Shown here: one piece after another, positions 12,141 through 21,760 of the stretch
How the letters are laid out: each line of letters begins with the position of its first letter
How positions within the stretch are numbered: the stretch's first letter is position 1
Source: Geomonas silvestris
GTDB lineage: Bacteria; Desulfobacterota; Desulfuromonadia; Geobacterales; Geobacteraceae
Assembly (NCBI RefSeq): GCF_014193515.1
Contig: NZ_BLXX01000003.1
Span: forward strand, 248,001 to 312,000
Reading direction: 5' to 3'
Length of the DNA stretch: 64,000 nucleotides
Position numbers and translations under genes: made by a program
The notes under the pieces: generated by a model
Seen by the model: the letters and a program-made list of their open reading frames with translations, nothing else
What the model was told of the DNA's origin: nothing
The model's database searches: none

Positions 12141-12854
12141 TCACAGAGAGTCCCGAAGCTCTTTGAGGATCTCCAGCTGGCGCTGGTTGATCAGGGTTGC
12201 CAGGAACTGCTCGGTTTGCTGGTCGTGCTGGAACCGGAAGGTGCAGCGAAAGGGTGCCGACGCGCCGGAGCACTGCACCAGGGAGCAGGGGATGCGCGTG
12301 CAGTTGGGGAGCCCGGTCGTCTTGTCGATGATCTTCAGCTCGAGGCGCAGGTCCCGGCCACCTTCCAGTCCGCTGCGCACCAGGGTGTTGATGCAGCAGC
12401 CGCCCACGGAGATGTCCTGTACCACGCCGGAGATGCGGTCCGGGCCGCAGTGCAGGATCACGCTGATCGGCTTGTTGAGGCGCACCCGGACCGTCTGGCG
12501 GTTTTCGGCTTTGAGCTCCACGCTCGCGAAGTCGCAGAGTCTGACCAGGTTGCGCCGGATGTCGATGCTCTCCAGCCTGCCGAGCACCGTCTGCTCCAGG
12601 TACGGCGCGCGGATGAAGACCTCATTGCACTGGGCGATGGCCGCGAGCTGCAACTCGCTCGTGCTGAGCTCGACGTGTCGCCCGCGGATGTCGCTGATGG
12701 TGGCGGGGTGGGTGATGGGGAGTTCCTTGTAGATGTTGATGAGGGTGAGGCTTGCTTCGGGCTGTTCGGTTTTGAGCTGCTGCAGCACCCCGACGATGCG
12801 CAGCTGCTCCTCGGAGGCGGGTTCCTGGCTATGCTGGTCGCTGTTCACGGTCAT
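12141..12854 (-). CDS. PilZ domain protein, YcgR-like, probable c-di-GMP receptor
   Basis: The 237-residue protein has an N-terminal flagellar-brake-like beta domain (about residues 20-115) and a C-terminal PilZ domain. The c-di-GMP motifs are readable: an RxxxR signature (RQTVR) followed by the DxSxGG box (DISVGGCCI). PilZ proteins with this layout bind c-di-GMP and tune motility or secretion. It lies just downstream of a GGDEF cyclase on the same strand with a 214-base gap, so the two may act in the same circuit. No signal peptide or membrane segment is seen. Confidence 0.85.
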   Translation of the reverse strand: MTVNSDQHSQEPASEEQLRIVGVLQQLKTEQPEASLTLINIYKELPITHPATISDIRGRHVELSTSELQLAAIAQCNEVFIRAPYLEQTVLGRLESIDIRRNLVRLCDFASVELKAENRQTVRVRLNKPISVILHCGPDRISGVVQDISVGGCCINTLVRSGLEGGRDLRLELKIIDKTTGLPNCTRIPCSLVQCSGASAPFRCTFRFQHDQQTEQFLATLINQRQLEILKELRDSL

Positions 12855-13068
12855 GGTCGCAACTCGCTTCTACAGGTTAAGATGCTGAAATGATGGGCAA
12901 TCGGTAGTCTTGCCAGGTGCCGGCGCACGACATGCATAAGTATATGCTAATGATATTTGATTTTCCAGCGGCGGTAAAAATTTTCCGACGGACGGCTAGG
13001 GGGAGATCGTAGGTGCAGCGAAGGGGCGGTGTCCGGAGGGGGCGGCACGAAAAGGTCCGCGCCCCGCG

Positions 13069-15174
13069 CTAACAGGGGCGCTCGCTTCCGGGACGCTCGG
13101 AAGCGGGGGGATGGGTGAGGCAGCGCCCGACGTCGATGGGGAGCGCCGGCAGCACCGAGCTCTCCTCGGGGCGCTCCGCGGCGGCCTCCTCGGCCGCGCG
13201 GCGGTAGAAGCAGAAGTCGTTGCGGCCGTGCTCCTTCGCCTGGTACATGGCGAGGTCGGCGTTACGCACCAGGGTCTCGCCGTCCTGGCCGTCCTGCGGG
13301 TAGAGGCTGATGCCGATGCTGACGCTCGACTGCACCGGCTGCTCCGACAAGACGAAGACCCGCGCCAGTTCGTCCACCACGTGCCGAGCCACCACCGCGG
13401 CGTTCTCGGAGTTTTGCAGGTCGGACAGGATGACCAGGAACTCGTCCCCGCCGTAGCGGGCGATGGTGTCGCCCGAGCGGCAGCAGCAGGCCTTGAGCCG
13501 CTTGGCCACCCCCTGCAGCAACTGGTCGCCGATGGCGTGGCCGAACTCGTCGTTCACCGCCTTGAAAGAGTCCAGGTCGATGAACATGACGGCCAGGAGT
13601 TGGTTGTTGCGGGCGGCAAAGGCGATGGCCTGCCGCAGGTGGTCGTGGAACAGGTGCCGGTTGGGAAGGCCGGTCAGGGTGTCGTGGAAGGCCAGGTGCT
13701 CGATGGTCTCCTCCATGCGCCGTTTCTCGGTGATGTCCCGCACCACCTCGATTCCGGCGATGATCCGGCCGCTCGCGTTTCTCAGGGGAGAGGCGGTGAC
13801 CTCGGTGAAGATCTGCTGCCCGAAGGGGCTTACGCTGCGCACCGAGGAGTGGATCAGGCCGTCCTGGAAGGCGAGTGCCATCGGGCACCCAGGGCAGACG
13901 CTGTCGTGATTCTCGAATGCCTGGTAGCAGAGCTTCCCCACGTGGTTCCCCATCAGGGCGATCCCCTGCTGGTTCTGGTAGATCACCCGGAACTCCGTGT
14001 TCATGATGGTGAGCCCGACCCCCATGGCGGCGATGATCGCCTGGGTCTTCGCCTTCTCGTTTTCCAGGTTGGTGATCGCTTCCTGCAGCGCCAGGTGCTC
14101 GGTCGCCAGGCGCAGCACCATCTCGTTGAAGGCCGAGCCGAGATCGGCTATCTCCGCCGCGGTCGAGGGGGGGACCTGCTCCGGGACGCCGTCGCGCATG
14201 GAGAGGGTGCGGATCCGCTCGGTGAACCGGGAGAGCGGCGCCATCTGGTAATGCATGAGGAGCCAGACGATCCCGACCGAGGCGCCGGCTCCTGCCAGGG
14301 CTGCGATGTTCGCGTACTTCTTCGCCTTGGCGATCGGGGCGTAGGCCTCCTGCACCGGGAAGTTGGCGGCCAGTATCCAGTCGGTGTTCTTCAGGTGGCG
14401 TACCGTGGTGAGCGAACTCACCCCTTTGGAGTTCAGCGACTCCTCGGTCCCCTCGAAGCCCGCGATCCCCTTGTCGAAGGCCCGGTTCACCCCCGGTTTC
14501 AGGTCCTGCTTCATGATGCGGGAAGGGTCCGGGTGCATGATGAGCATCCGCGAAGAGTTGTAGAGGTAGAGGTAGCCCGTGTCGCCGATCTTGACCCGCG
14601 AGAGCTTGCCCAGGAAATTGTCCCGGGTCAGGTCGAGGCTGCCGGCCAGGATGGCCACCAGTCTCCCCTGGGGGTTGACGAGGGGGACGGTCAGGATGAC
14701 GGCGGGTTTGCCGGGGGTGTGGGTGGATACGTAGGGGTCGGAGATCTGCGGCCTCATGGTGGCCACGGTCTTCCTGTAGTACTCGCGAAAGGCGATGTCG
14801 CGCCCCCGGCGCCCTTTGATGTAGGGGGACTCGACGATGATCTTCCCCTCGGCCGAGAAGAGAAAAAGGGCGTTGTCGAAGATGGTGTGCAGGGCGGGGC
14901 GGCTGTCCAAGAGCTGCTGGGCCTCCTCGGGCCTGCCGGGGTCTACGGATAGAAAGAGGGGAGCTTCGGCGATAAGCGCCTGCTGGGCGTCCTGCAGGTC
15001 GGCGTCGATGCTGTCGCAGATCTCGGAGACCATCGAGAACTGCTGCTTGGAGATGAGCTGTTTGAGCTGGTACTCGAAATGGTCGTTGATGACGCTCGAG
15101 AACAGGAAGATGATCCCCACCGTGAGCAGGGAGACCGAGAGGCCAACTTTGGTTTTGATCTGGTGTCTCCTCAT
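13069..15174 (-). CDS. membrane diguanylate cyclase (dCache-HAMP-PAS-GGDEF)
   Basis: Diguanylate cyclases make c-di-GMP from two GTP. A transmembrane helix near residue 20 and another near 305 bracket a double-Cache periplasmic sensor (motifs FREYYRKTVATMRPQISDPYVS and GDTGYLYLYN). A HAMP-like linker, a PAS domain and a GGDEF domain follow. The active site is intact (ARYGGDEFLVIL), and an RSGD I-site five residues before it predicts product inhibition. I chose the ATG at 15174 for its GGAGGAG ribosome site rather than the upstream start. The ligand sensed by the Cache domain is unknown; it is divergent from the formate dehydrogenase operon. Confidence 0.92.
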   Translation of the reverse strand: MRRHQIKTKVGLSVSLLTVGIIFLFSSVINDHFEYQLKQLISKQQFSMVSEICDSIDADLQDAQQALIAEAPLFLSVDPGRPEEAQQLLDSRPALHTIFDNALFLFSAEGKIIVESPYIKGRRGRDIAFREYYRKTVATMRPQISDPYVSTHTPGKPAVILTVPLVNPQGRLVAILAGSLDLTRDNFLGKLSRVKIGDTGYLYLYNSSRMLIMHPDPSRIMKQDLKPGVNRAFDKGIAGFEGTEESLNSKGVSSLTTVRHLKNTDWILAANFPVQEAYAPIAKAKKYANIAALAGAGASVGIVWLLMHYQMAPLSRFTERIRTLSMRDGVPEQVPPSTAAEIADLGSAFNEMVLRLATEHLALQEAITNLENEKAKTQAIIAAMGVGLTIMNTEFRVIYQNQQGIALMGNHVGKLCYQAFENHDSVCPGCPMALAFQDGLIHSSVRSVSPFGQQIFTEVTASPLRNASGRIIAGIEVVRDITEKRRMEETIEHLAFHDTLTGLPNRHLFHDHLRQAIAFAARNNQLLAVMFIDLDSFKAVNDEFGHAIGDQLLQGVAKRLKACCCRSGDTIARYGGDEFLVILSDLQNSENAAVVARHVVDELARVFVLSEQPVQSSVSIGISLYPQDGQDGETLVRNADLAMYQAKEHGRNDFCFYRRAAEEAAAERPEESSVLPALPIDVGRCLTHPPASERPGSERPC

Positions 15175-15204
15175 GGGCGCCGCTCCTCCGGGCAACGCTG
15201 ACAA

Positions 15205-15633
15205 CTATGACATAAAAATATTTTAAGAAAACACTCTCCCGCAAAGTTTTCAGCTTCCCGCCACCCGGAACCTCCCGAGGGACGCGAGTCATCCCGCTGC
15301 CGGAACCGGCAAGCCTCAACCTCCTTTCGCCTGCACCGTGGTGCGCCTTCCCTGCACCCACTGAATGAGTTAGATTAAAAAGCCGTAAATGTTGACTGAG
15401 TATTTTGCTTGCCATGTTGAAAGACAGTTTCCCGTTTCGAGCTCTGTCTGAGAATCTCGGCCAGATTCTGTCAATAAAAGAAACGTCTCACGTTGACACG
15501 GGAGCAAGTTCTGCTTGAATTACGGAGGTTGACGGATAAAACGCACTTTCCAGGCAGTTAGCTTCGGTTCAGCTAGAAATCGTTATTTAAAGTGTCAGGA
15601 AGTTACTCGTTCAGACAGTGGGAGGTTCTTTAC
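15205..15633. other. divergent intergenic region between cyclase and formate dehydrogenase
   Basis: About 430 bases hold promoters for both flanking transcription units. The left part is AT-rich near the cyclase start. A sigma-70-like promoter facing right is at 15493-15521. A second ribosome-site-like sequence (ACGGAGGT near 15522) has no usable ORF after it. No other gene is seen. Confidence 0.5.
15493..15521 (+). promoter_or_regulatory. putative sigma-70 promoter of the formate dehydrogenase operon
   Basis: A perfect TTGACA box is followed after 17 bases by TGAATT. It is about 110 bases upstream of the catalytic-subunit start. The -10 box is weak, so activation by a regulator is possible. 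Confidence 0.4.
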
Positions 15634-18600
15634 ATGAAACTTAGCCGGCGCAAATTTCTCAAGGTGACCTCTGGCGTGGTGGGGGGCGGCGTCGCTGCCG
15701 AACTCGGACTTTTGGGGGTGAACACCGCCGCTGCCGCCGCCAAGGCGGGGAAGGTCCCGATCAAAACCGGGCGGCAGGTGCCGAGCATCTGCCCGTACTG
15801 CGCGGTCGGCTGCGGCCAGATCGTCACGGTGAGCGATGCCGGGGAGATCGTGGACATCCAGGGGAACCCGGACTCCCCGATCAGCCAGGGGACGCTCTGT
15901 CCGAAGGGGGCCGCGACCTTTCAGCTCGTCAAGAACGAGCAGCGCTGGACCACGGTCAAGTACCGCGCCCCCGGCAGCGACCGCTGGGAGGAGAAGCCGC
16001 TCGACTGGGCCATGCATCGCATCGCCGAGCTCACCAAGAAGACCCGCGACGCCCACTTCAACGAGTTCCAGGAGCTGCCCGACGGCAAGGATGGCACGGT
16101 CAAGAAGCGGGTGATGAACACCTACGCCCTCGCCTCCTTGGGCGGCGCCACCATGGACAACGAGTGGAACTACCTGCACCAGAAGCTCATGCACGGCCTG
16201 GGGGTGGTCTACCTGGAAAACCAGGCCCGAATATGACACTCCTCGACGGTCCCCGGTCTGGGGACCACGTTCGGCCGCGGCGGCTCCACCACCTTCCCGC
16301 GCGACCTCGAGAAATCCAACGCCGTCCTCATCATGGGCTCCAACATGGCCGAGTGCCATCCGGTCGCCTTCCGCTGGCCCCTGAAGGCGCGGACCGAACA
16401 TGATGCGGTGCTCATGCACGTCGATCCCCGCTTCACCCGCACCTCGGCCGCCTGCGACCTGCACGTGCCGATCCGCGCCGGCAGCGACATCGCCTTTCTG
16501 GGCGCCATCATCAACCACGTGATCAACTCGAAGCGCTGGAACGAGGACCCCTTCTTCCGCGAGTACGTGGTGAACTACACCAATGCCGCCACCCTGGTGA
16601 ACCCCGAGTACAAGGACACCGAAGAGCTGGGCGGCGTCTTCTCGGGGCTCGCCCCGAACGGCAAGTCCTACGCGAACGCGAGCTGGTCCTACCAGAGAAA
16701 CCCCGCGCCGCCCAAGGGGAAGGCCGGCCTCGGCCCCTTCAGCGACCTGTTGCTGCAGCAGGTGCCGGGGCGCCCCAAGACCGACCCGACGCTTGAGGAC
16801 CCCCAGTGTGTCTTCCAGATCATCAAGAAGCACTTCGCGCGCTACACCCCGGACCTGGTGGGCCGGGTCTGCGGCTGCACCCCGGAGCAGTTCCTGAAGG
16901 TCGCCGACACCATGCTCAACAACTCCGGTCGCGACAAGACCTCCAACATCACCTACGCCGTGGGGTGGACCCAGCACACCGTCGGGGTGCAGATCATCCG
17001 GGCCGCCGCCATGCTGCAGGCGCTTTTGGGCAACATCGGGCGCCCGGGAGGTGGCGTACTCGCCCTGCGCGGCCACGCAACCATCCAGGGCTCGACCGAC
17101 ATCGCGACGCTCTACCACTCGCTGCCGGCCTACCTGAACATGCCGGACGGCCGCAAGAACCACGAGACCCTGAAGGACTTCATCCTCACCGAGGGGGGCC
17201 CCGCCGCCACCAGCTACTGGGGGAACTATCCCAAGTTCGCGGTCTCCTACTTCAAGGCGCAGTACGGCGCCGCGGCAACGGCCGAGAACGACTACGGCTA
17301 CAACTACCACCCGAGGATCACCGGCGACCACTCGCACATGCCGATGATGCTCGACATGGCGGCGGGCAAGATCAAGGGGTTCTTCGTCATGGGGCAGAAC
17401 CCGGCGGTGGGGGGGCAGAACGCGCGCCTGCAGCGTAAAGCCCTGGCCAAGCTGGACTGGATGGTGGTGCGCGACTACTTCGAGACCGAGACCGCCGCCT
17501 TCTGGCGCAACTCCCCCGAGGTCATCTCCGGCGAATTGAAGCCCGCCGAGATCAAGACCGAGGTCTTCTTCCTCCCCGCGGCCGCGGTCGCCGAGATGGA
17601 AGGCTCCTTCACCAACACGCAGAGGCTCCTGCAGCAGCACGACAAGGCGGCCGACCCCCCCGGCGACGCGCGCAGCGACAGCTGGTTCACCTACCGCCTC
17701 GGGAAACTGTTGAAGGAGATGTACCGCGACTCGCCGCTCGACATCGACTGGGGGGTCAAGAACCTCGCCTGGGACTACGACCCGGAAGCGAAGGAGGTGG
17801 CCCCCTGGCGTATCAAGGACGAGCCCTCGGCCTACCGGGTCCTCAAGGAGATCAACGGCTACACGGTGGCGGACCAGAAACCGCTTCCCACCTTCGCGAA
17901 CCTGAAGGAGGACGGCTCCACCGCCTGCGGCGCCTGGATCTACACCGGCGTCATTCCCGAGGAAGGGAAGAACAACGCGGCGCGCCGCAAGCCCGACGAC
18001 TGGATCTCGCCAAACTGGGGCTTCGCCTGGCCCGCCAACCGGCACATCATGTACAACCGCGCCTCGGCGGACCGCGAGGGGAAACCCTGGTCCGAGGCGA
18101 AGAAGCTCATCTACTGGGATCCGGCAGCCGACTCGGGGACCAAGGACCCGGCGGGCAACCCGGTGAAAGGGAAGTGGGTGGCGCCGTCGGGCGAGGGAAT
18201 CGACTTCCAGCCCACCAAGGCGCCCGGCTTCATCGGCAAGGACGCAGCGCTCGGTTTCGACTGGCTCTCGGGCAACGACGCCTTCATCATGCGCCCCGAC
18301 GGCAAGGCCTCGCTCTTCGTCCCGGCGGGTCTCGTGGACGGCCCGCTCCCGACCCACTACGAGCCCTACGAGTCGCCCGTCAAGAACCCGGTCTACCAGC
18401 AGCAGGTGAACCCGGTCGCCAAGGTCTGGCAGGTGAACGGCAACAGCTACCATGCCGTCGCCGATCCGAAGTTCCCGATCGTGGTCTCCACCTACCGGGT
18501 CACCGAGCACCACCTAAGCGGCACCATGAGCCGCTGGCTCCCCTGGCTCGCCGAGCTGATGCCGGAGCTTTTCTGCGAGATCTCTCCCGAGCTTGCGGCC

Positions 18601-18879
18601 GAGAAGGGGATCAAGAACGCGGAGTACGTGACCATCCAGACCGCGCGCGGCGAGATCCAGGCCCGGGCGCTGGTGACCCGCAGGATGAAGCCCTTCACGA
18701 TCGACGGCAGGAAGGTCCACGAGATCGGCATCCCCTGGCACTGGGGGTGGCAAGGGAACGCGGCCGGCGACGTCGCCAATGACCTGAGCGCCATGGTGGG
18801 CGACCCCAACGTCTCCATCCACGAAGGTAAGGTGTTCACCTGCGACATCAGGGCTGGCAGGAAAGGAGGGCGGATCTGA
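15634..18879 (+). CDS. fdnG: formate dehydrogenase catalytic subunit, selenocysteine-containing
   Basis: This subunit oxidises formate to CO2 at a bis-MGD molybdenum or tungsten centre on the outer face of the membrane. It is one gene of 1081 residues interrupted only by an in-frame TGA at 16234-16236, read as Sec201. The context ARI-U-HSSTVPGLG matches the Sec site of FdnG-type enzymes, and a SECIS hairpin follows. A twin-arginine signal (SRRKFLK, residues 4-10) directs folded export. One [4Fe-4S] site is formed by Cys53, Cys56, Cys60 and Cys89. I chose the ATG at 15634 for its GGGAGG ribosome site and because it starts the Tat peptide. The stop overlaps the next ATG (ATGA). Annotation pipelines may split this gene into two ORFs. 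Confidence 0.96.
16234..16266 (+). promoter_or_regulatory. selenocysteine codon with bacterial SECIS hairpin
   Basis: The TGA at 16234 is followed after 11 bases by a perfect 7-bp stem GGTCCCC/GGGGACC closing a GGTCT loop. The distance and the GGU(C)U apical loop match the SelB-binding hairpin known from the E. coli formate dehydrogenase mRNAs. It lies inside the coding frame, as is normal for bacteria. Confidence 0.93.
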
Positions 18880-19700
18880 TGCCGAAAGGAATGTTCATCG
18901 ACACCACCATATGCACCGGCTGCAAGTCCTGCCAGGTCGCCTGCAAGCAGTGGAACGGCCTCTCCGCGGAGCCGGCCCACTTCGGCAAGAAGCCGGGGGT
19001 CCCCTACCCGGTCGCCCACAACTTCACCGGCGACTCCTACGACAACACCGGTTCCTTAAGCGCAACCGACTGGCGCCACGTCCGTTTCATCGAGCAGATC
19101 GACGAGCCGCGGGCCCAGAAGCGCTGGCTCTTCTCCAGCGACTCCTGCAAGCACTGCACGGATGCGGGCTGCCTGAACGCCTGCCCGACCAAGGCGATCC
19201 AGCGCACCGAGCTGGGGAACGTCATCGTGCAGCAGGATACCTGCATCGGTTGCAAGTTCTGCATTCCCTCCTGCCCCTACGGGGTGATCTCCTTTTCCGA
19301 GGAGACCGGCACCGCGCGCAAATGCACCCTGTGCAACGACCGGATCCACAACGGCCTGGGAACGGCCTGTGCCAAGGCCTGCCCGACCGGCTCGATCCGC
19401 TTCGGCGAGGTGGCCGAGCTGAGGAAGCGGGCCGACGCCCGGGTGGCCCAGCTGAAGGCCAAGGGGGAGAAGGCCCAGGTTTACGGCTACGACGAGGCGG
19501 ACGGGTTGAACGTCTTCTACCTCTTCGTGGACCGTCCCAAGGTCTACGGACAGCCCGAGCACCCGGTGGTGCCGCAGCGCCGGCTGGTGCTCTGCTCGCT
19601 GGTCACCATCCTGACCGCGCTCGGTATCGGGGCGGCGGCGCTGGTGAGCTTCCGCGAACGCTTGAACGGAACTTCCGAGGAGGGTCGCCATGAGTCCTGA
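18879..19700 (+). CDS. fdnH: formate dehydrogenase iron-sulfur subunit
   Basis: This subunit passes electrons from the catalytic subunit to the membrane. The 273-residue protein carries four cysteine clusters for [4Fe-4S] centres: Cys12/15/18/22 (CTGCKSCQVAC), CKHCTDAGCLNACP, CIGCKFCIPSCP, and CTLCND with CAKACP. A C-terminal hydrophobic helix (about residues 230-252) would anchor it in the membrane, as in FdnH. It has no signal peptide, so it would be exported with the Tat-bearing partner. Its start overlaps the fdnG stop and its end overlaps the next gene by 11 bases. Confidence 0.94.
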   Translation: MPKGMFIDTTICTGCKSCQVACKQWNGLSAEPAHFGKKPGVPYPVAHNFTGDSYDNTGSLSATDWRHVRFIEQIDEPRAQKRWLFSSDSCKHCTDAGCLNACPTKAIQRTELGNVIVQQDTCIGCKFCIPSCPYGVISFSEETGTARKCTLCNDRIHNGLGTACAKACPTGSIRFGEVAELRKRADARVAQLKAKGEKAQVYGYDEADGLNVFYLFVDRPKVYGQPEHPVVPQRRLVLCSLVTILTALGIGAAALVSFRERLNGTSEEGRHES

Positions 19701-20592
19701 GATCATTCAAGCCCCCGGGTGGGCCTGGTACTACATCGCCGTCTACTTCTTCGTGGCCGGCACCTCGGCGGGAGCCTACTTCATCGGCACCATGGAAGAG
19801 CTCTTCGGCTCCGGCCGGGAGCGCGAGGTGAGCCGGGCGGCCTGCTACCTCGCCTTCCCGCTGCTCATCCTGGTCCCGATTCCGCTCATCGCGGACCTGG
19901 GGCGCCCCGAGCGCTTCTGGCACCTGTTCGTCTACAACCAGGCGGGCTACCCCTACCTGAACCTGCAGTCCCCCATGTCGGTGGGCTCCTGGGTGCTCCT
20001 CGTCTTCAGCGTCTGCGCGCTGCTCTCCTTCCTGGACAACCTGGTGGCGGACAAGATCATCTCCTTCCCGCTCTTCTCCAGGTACTACAACAGGATCCCG
20101 CGCAAGCTCTACGCGGTGATCGGCTCCCTGGCCGGCTTCTTCATCGCCGGCTACACCGGCGTCCTCTTGAACGTCACTGCTCGCCCCTTCTGGGCCGCCA
20201 CCTCTCCGCTCATGGGGGCGCTCTTCATCGTCTCGGGGGCCTCCACCGGGGCCGCCGCCATCTCGCTCTTCCTCATCTGGAGAAAGCGCAACTCCGGCGC
20301 CGAGATAGAGCGCCTGGAGGCCTTCGACCGGGTGGTGATGGTGGCCGAGCTGGTGCTCTTGGCGGTGCTGCTGGTAATGGCCGGACGCACCGCGGCGCCT
20401 CTGGTCTCGCTCCCCTTCGTCGCCATGTTCTGGATCGGGTCGGTGGCGCTGGGGATCGTGGTGCCGCTTTGGTTCAAGATCCGCTCCCGCGCCGAGCGCT
20501 ACGGCGCGAATCCGGTGCTTGCCCACTACCTGTTCATACTGGCAGGCGGGCTCCTCTTGAGGATCAGTCTTTTACAGGCAGGACAGCTTTAG
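19690..20592 (+). CDS. NrfD/PsrC-type integral membrane quinone-interacting subunit
   Basis: The 300-residue protein has about eight membrane helices and opens with the NrfD pattern (PGWAWYYIAVYFFVAGTSAGAYFIG), then DLGRPERFWHLF. NrfD/PsrC proteins exchange electrons with quinone and bind no heme. E. coli FdnI instead is a diheme cytochrome b, so this enzyme has the alternative membrane module found in polysulfide reductase-like complexes. It begins inside the end of the iron-sulfur subunit and is followed ten bases later by fdhE. The direction of electron flow cannot be told from sequence. Confidence 0.92.
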   Translation: MSPEIIQAPGWAWYYIAVYFFVAGTSAGAYFIGTMEELFGSGREREVSRAACYLAFPLLILVPIPLIADLGRPERFWHLFVYNQAGYPYLNLQSPMSVGSWVLLVFSVCALLSFLDNLVADKIISFPLFSRYYNRIPRKLYAVIGSLAGFFIAGYTGVLLNVTARPFWAATSPLMGALFIVSGASTGAAAISLFLIWRKRNSGAEIERLEAFDRVVMVAELVLLAVLLVMAGRTAAPLVSLPFVAMFWIGSVALGIVVPLWFKIRSRAERYGANPVLAHYLFILAGGLLLRISLLQAGQL

Positions 20593-20601
20593 GGAGGGAA
20601 C

Positions 20602-21534
20602 ATGCGCACAACCGCTAGCGAGAACCTGGACCCGGTGGTGAAGCGGCTGCGCGAGATCGCGGCAAAGGTGCCCGAGTTGCGGGTGACCACCCGGCTCTAC
20701 GAGACCATTCTCCCCGTACAGCGCCAGGCCGAGGTGCGTGCTGCAGCGCTCGCGCTGGAGCCGGGAGATTTGCACCGGGCGCTTTCCGGCGGGGAGCCGC
20801 TTCTCGCTGCTGCAGATGTCGAGGTCGATGTCGATGCGGCGGCAGAGCTCATGCTGCAGATGCTGGTCGCCCTGGGCGAGGCGGAACTGCCGGATGCCGG
20901 GGCGAGGTGGCGGCTTTTCGGGGGGAGCGCGGAGAGCTGGAGCGAGGACGAAGTGGCAAACCTTGCCACCCTGCGCCGCTCCGCCCGCGGCATCCACCGA
21001 CTGCTCAGGAACGGCAGGCTCGACCCGGGCGAGCTTTTGGCCCAGGCAGCCAGTGGAGACCGAACCGGTTTCGGTGCCAGGTTTGCCGCCTACGATGTCG
21101 ATTGGGAGCTCCTCTGGACCCTGGCGCAGCACGCCTTGAAGCCCTTTCTCCACGAGGTGCGCAGGCAGGCGCCACTTGAGGAGATCGGGGTCTGGCAGCA
21201 GGGGGAGTGCTACGTCTGCGGAGCCTCGGCGACCCTTGGGGAGCTTCAGGACAACGACCAGGTGAAGCACCTGCGCTGCGGGCAGTGCGGCGCCGACTGG
21301 TACCACCCACGGCTTAAGTGCCACCACTGCGGCAACGAGGACCACGCAACCCTCAGGTACCTGCACGCCGAGGGGGACGAGCACCGGCGCGTCGAGGCCT
21401 GCGACCGCTGCCAGAGCTACCTGAAGGTGATCACCTCCTTCACCCCGACCGATCCCGAGCTGGTGGTGGTCGAAGACCTGGCGACCCTCGATCTCGACTT
21501 CCTGGCCCAGCAGCACGGCTACCAGCGCCCGTAA
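20602..21534 (+). CDS. fdhE: formate dehydrogenase accessory protein FdhE
   Basis: FdhE is a cytoplasmic rubredoxin-like protein needed for maturation or export proofreading of Tat-linked formate dehydrogenases. The 310-residue protein has four CxxC pairs in the C-terminal half: CYVCG, CGQCG, CHHCG and CDRC. These match the iron-binding motifs of the family. A strong AGGGAGGG ribosome site precedes the ATG. It is the fourth gene of the formate dehydrogenase operon. Confidence 0.93.
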   Translation: MRTTASENLDPVVKRLREIAAKVPELRVTTRLYETILPVQRQAEVRAAALALEPGDLHRALSGGEPLLAAADVEVDVDAAAELMLQMLVALGEAELPDAGARWRLFGGSAESWSEDEVANLATLRRSARGIHRLLRNGRLDPGELLAQAASGDRTGFGARFAAYDVDWELLWTLAQHALKPFLHEVRRQAPLEEIGVWQQGECYVCGASATLGELQDNDQVKHLRCGQCGADWYHPRLKCHHCGNEDHATLRYLHAEGDEHRRVEACDRCQSYLKVITSFTPTDPELVVVEDLATLDLDFLAQQHGYQRP

Positions 21535-21550
21535 CCTCAAAAGCTGTAAT

Positions 21551-21586
21551 CACAGAGGGAACACAGAGGGAACGCAGAGGGAACAT
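21551..21586. repeat. three near-perfect tandem copies of a 12-bp unit
   Basis: The unit (CACAGAGGGAAC-like) occurs three times in a row just after fdhE. It is non-coding and AG-rich. Nothing else of note lies here apart from the adjoining hairpin. Confidence 0.75.
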
Positions 21587-21623
21587 CTAACTAGTTGAAA
21601 TATAGGCTCCAGATGGCCTTGCG

Positions 21624-21646
21624 TCCCCCCCCTTGCGAAGGGGGGA
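21624..21646. repeat. C-run/G-run hairpin with TTGCGAA core
   Basis: Eight C residues, TTGCGAA and six G residues form a strong stem-loop between fdhE and mobA. It resembles the element at 8291-8310 and may be a dispersed extragenic repeat. It could also end the formate dehydrogenase transcript, but no clean T-run follows. Confidence 0.5.
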
Positions 21647-21760
21647 CAGGGGGGATTTAACCCCACGTTGCTACTGCCGATGAACGTGCGACGAAGAGTA
21701 GATTGACATCTCCGCGGGCCTTCATTTTTCAGCCGCCATCCGCACGAATCAGGTCAAACT

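Noticed and set aside
16234-16236. Nonsense mutation splitting the formate dehydrogenase gene
   Set aside because: Active-site context, correct frame on both sides and a SECIS hairpin show that it encodes selenocysteine.
15595-18513. 972-residue open frame antisense to the formate dehydrogenase gene
   Set aside because: It is a mirror of a high-GC coding sequence, with low-complexity His/Val/Gly/Arg content and no ribosome site; the plus strand carries all family motifs.
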